A stretch of DNA of 5,878 nt, taken from Desulfuromonadales bacterium. Its GTDB lineage: Bacteria; Desulfobacterota; Desulfuromonadia; Desulfuromonadales; JACZKF01. The position numbers and the translations under genes are program-made. Of the stretch, positions 4,836 to 5,878 are shown piece by piece. The stretch lies in contig JACZKF010000162.1 of NCBI GenBank assembly GCA_014860175.1, positions 1 to 5,878 of the forward strand, read 5' to 3'. How positions within the stretch are numbered: position 1 is the stretch's first letter; every line of letters starts with the position of its first letter. A model generated the notes under the pieces. That model did no database searches. It saw only the letters and a program-made list of their open reading frames with translations, and was not told the origin of the DNA.

Positions 4836-5878
4836 ATGGACGAACAGGCCGTGCATCAGGCTTTGCTGCGGCCCCAGGCCTATCCGGACTACCAGGGGGC
4901 GGTCGGCTTTACCGAAACCCATGTCTCGCGTCTCTACTTTACCGACCGGCACGTCTATAAACTGAAAAAACCCGTCGATTTCGGCTTCCTCAACTTTACC
5001 AGCGTCGACCGGCGCCGTTTTTACTGCGAGGAGGAGCTGCGGTTGAACCGCCGCTTCGCCCCCGGCACCTACCTCGGGGTGGTGGAGATCCGCCGCACCG
5101 CCGAGGGGATCCGGGTGGCCGAGGCCGGGGAGATCCTCGACTATGCGGTCTGGATGCGGCGCCTGCCGGCCGAGGCGATGCTCGACCGCCGCATCGAGGC
5201 CGACGACCCGGCCCTGCCGGCGCAGATGGCGCCGCTGGGAGAACGGCTGGCCGAACTGCACCGTAGCTCGGAGGTCTGCCGCCACGACGGCGGCCAGTCG
5301 AACCTGGAGGTGGTGCGCACCAACTGGCGGGAGAACTTCAGCCAGATCGCCCCCCATGTCGGCCGGAGCCTCTCGGCGCCGGCCCTGGGGCGGCTCTCGG
5401 CCTGGGTCGAGCGTCACCTGGCCGAGGAGGCGGCGCTGATCGAGGCGCGCGAGGCCGACGGCTTCGTGCGCGACGGCCACGGCGACCTGCACGCCGAGCA
5501 CATCTGCCTCACCGAGCCGCTGCAGATCTACGACTGCATCGAGTTCAACCGCCGCTTCCGGGTCGCCGACGAGGCGGCCGATATCGCTTTTTTGCTGATG
5601 GACCTGGAGTTTCGCGGCCGCCGCGACCTCGCCGAGGCGCTGCTGGCCGCCTGGAGCGCCGGCCGGACCGACGACGGGGAGCTGGCCGTCCTCCTCCCCT
5701 TCTACAAGGTCTACCGGGCCTTCGTCCGGGGGAAGGTGGAGTCGTTTCTGGCCGCCGCGCCGGCGGCCGAGGCGGCGATCCGGCAGCGGGCGGCGCAGCG
5801 GGCCCGGGCCTACTTCAACCTGGCCCTCGGCTATCTCTGCCGGCCGGCGCTGGTGCTGACCGCCGGCCTGATGGGGAC
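4836..5878 (+). CDS. Aminoglycoside-phosphotransferase-like kinase (COG2187 type), probably fused to a P-loop kinase; 3' end cut by the window
   Basis: The first 347 codons of a predicted cytosolic kinase. VYKLKKPVDFGFLNFTS (40-56) carries the candidate ATP-binding lysine. HGDLHAEHI (215-223) is the catalytic loop with Asp217. YDCIEFN (232-238) holds the metal-binding Asp233, and ADIAFLLMDLEFRGR follows, as in the COG2187 group of aminoglycoside phosphotransferase-like proteins. Near the cut the sequence reads LTAGLMGT, the expected opening of a GxxGxGKS/T P-loop. Proteins of this type are often fused at this point to a COG0645 nucleotide-kinase-like domain, so the full protein is probably near 500 residues. 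The loop position that is usually Asn is His222. The substrate is unknown; despite the family name, antibiotic resistance should not be assumed. It is transcribed divergently from the TPR operon, with no visible functional link. Confidence 0.88.
   Translation, partial: MDEQAVHQALLRPQAYPDYQGAVGFTETHVSRLYFTDRHVYKLKKPVDFGFLNFTSVDRRRFYCEEELRLNRRFAPGTYLGVVEIRRTAEGIRVAEAGEILDYAVWMRRLPAEAMLDRRIEADDPALPAQMAPLGERLAELHRSSEVCRHDGGQSNLEVVRTNWRENFSQIAPHVGRSLSAPALGRLSAWVERHLAEEAALIEAREADGFVRDGHGDLHAEHICLTEPLQIYDCIEFNRRFRVADEAADIAFLLMDLEFRGRRDLAEALLAAWSAGRTDDGELAVLLPFYKVYRAFVRGKVESFLAAAPAAEAAIRQRAAQRARAYFNLALGYLCRPALVLTAGLMG

Noticed and set aside
4836..5878. Antibiotic-resistance gene
   Set aside because: The similarity is to the broad COG2187 group of phosphotransferase-like proteins of unknown substrate, not to a known resistance enzyme, and there is no mobile context.

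Overview
The window looks like ordinary chromosome from a GC-rich, Gram-negative, diderm bacterium. A member of the Desulfuromonadota (Geobacter/Desulfuromonas/Pelobacter type) is my best guess. It rests on the TPR lipoprotein plus LolB-like lipoprotein pair, the COG2187-COG0645-type kinase and the GC-rich codon use. It is an inference from gene content, not a database match.

Layout: three genes read leftward. They are a roughly 15-repeat TPR lipoprotein (4375 to 2678), a LolB/DUF4292-like outer-membrane lipoprotein (2606 to 1818), and a peptide/nickel-type ABC transporter substrate-binding lipoprotein (1546 to beyond the left edge). All three start with a lipobox signal peptide. A fourth gene reads rightward from 4836 past the right edge. 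It is an aminoglycoside-phosphotransferase-like protein cut off just as the P-loop of a second kinase domain begins. The TPR and LolB-like genes are 71 bp apart and probably share a transcript that starts near 4709. The transporter gene lies 271 bp further on, behind a long palindromic element, and may have its own promoter.

The non-coding DNA is more distinctive than the genes. Two repeat families occupy nearly every junction. One is a modular GC-rich palindrome built on CTTCGCG and GTTGCGTC words. It has three copies: 1591-1814 (full, nested), 4414-4531 (internally deleted) and 4555-4660 (inner module only). The other is an AT-rich tandem heptamer, TTTTGAA, in three short arrays (2567-2600, 2661-2687, 4384-4408). 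The first array lies inside the coding sequence of the LolB-like gene, between its TTG start and the signal-peptide core. The second supplies the stop codon of the TPR gene. These two arrays are a perfect 27-bp inverted repeat enclosing the LolB-like gene's ribosome binding site.

I see no CRISPR array, RNA gene, transposase, phage gene or recognisable new defence or metabolic system. The points most worth checking are possible slippage-driven phase variation of the LolB-like gene, possible RNA folding at its start, and the family structure and covariation of the palindromic elements.
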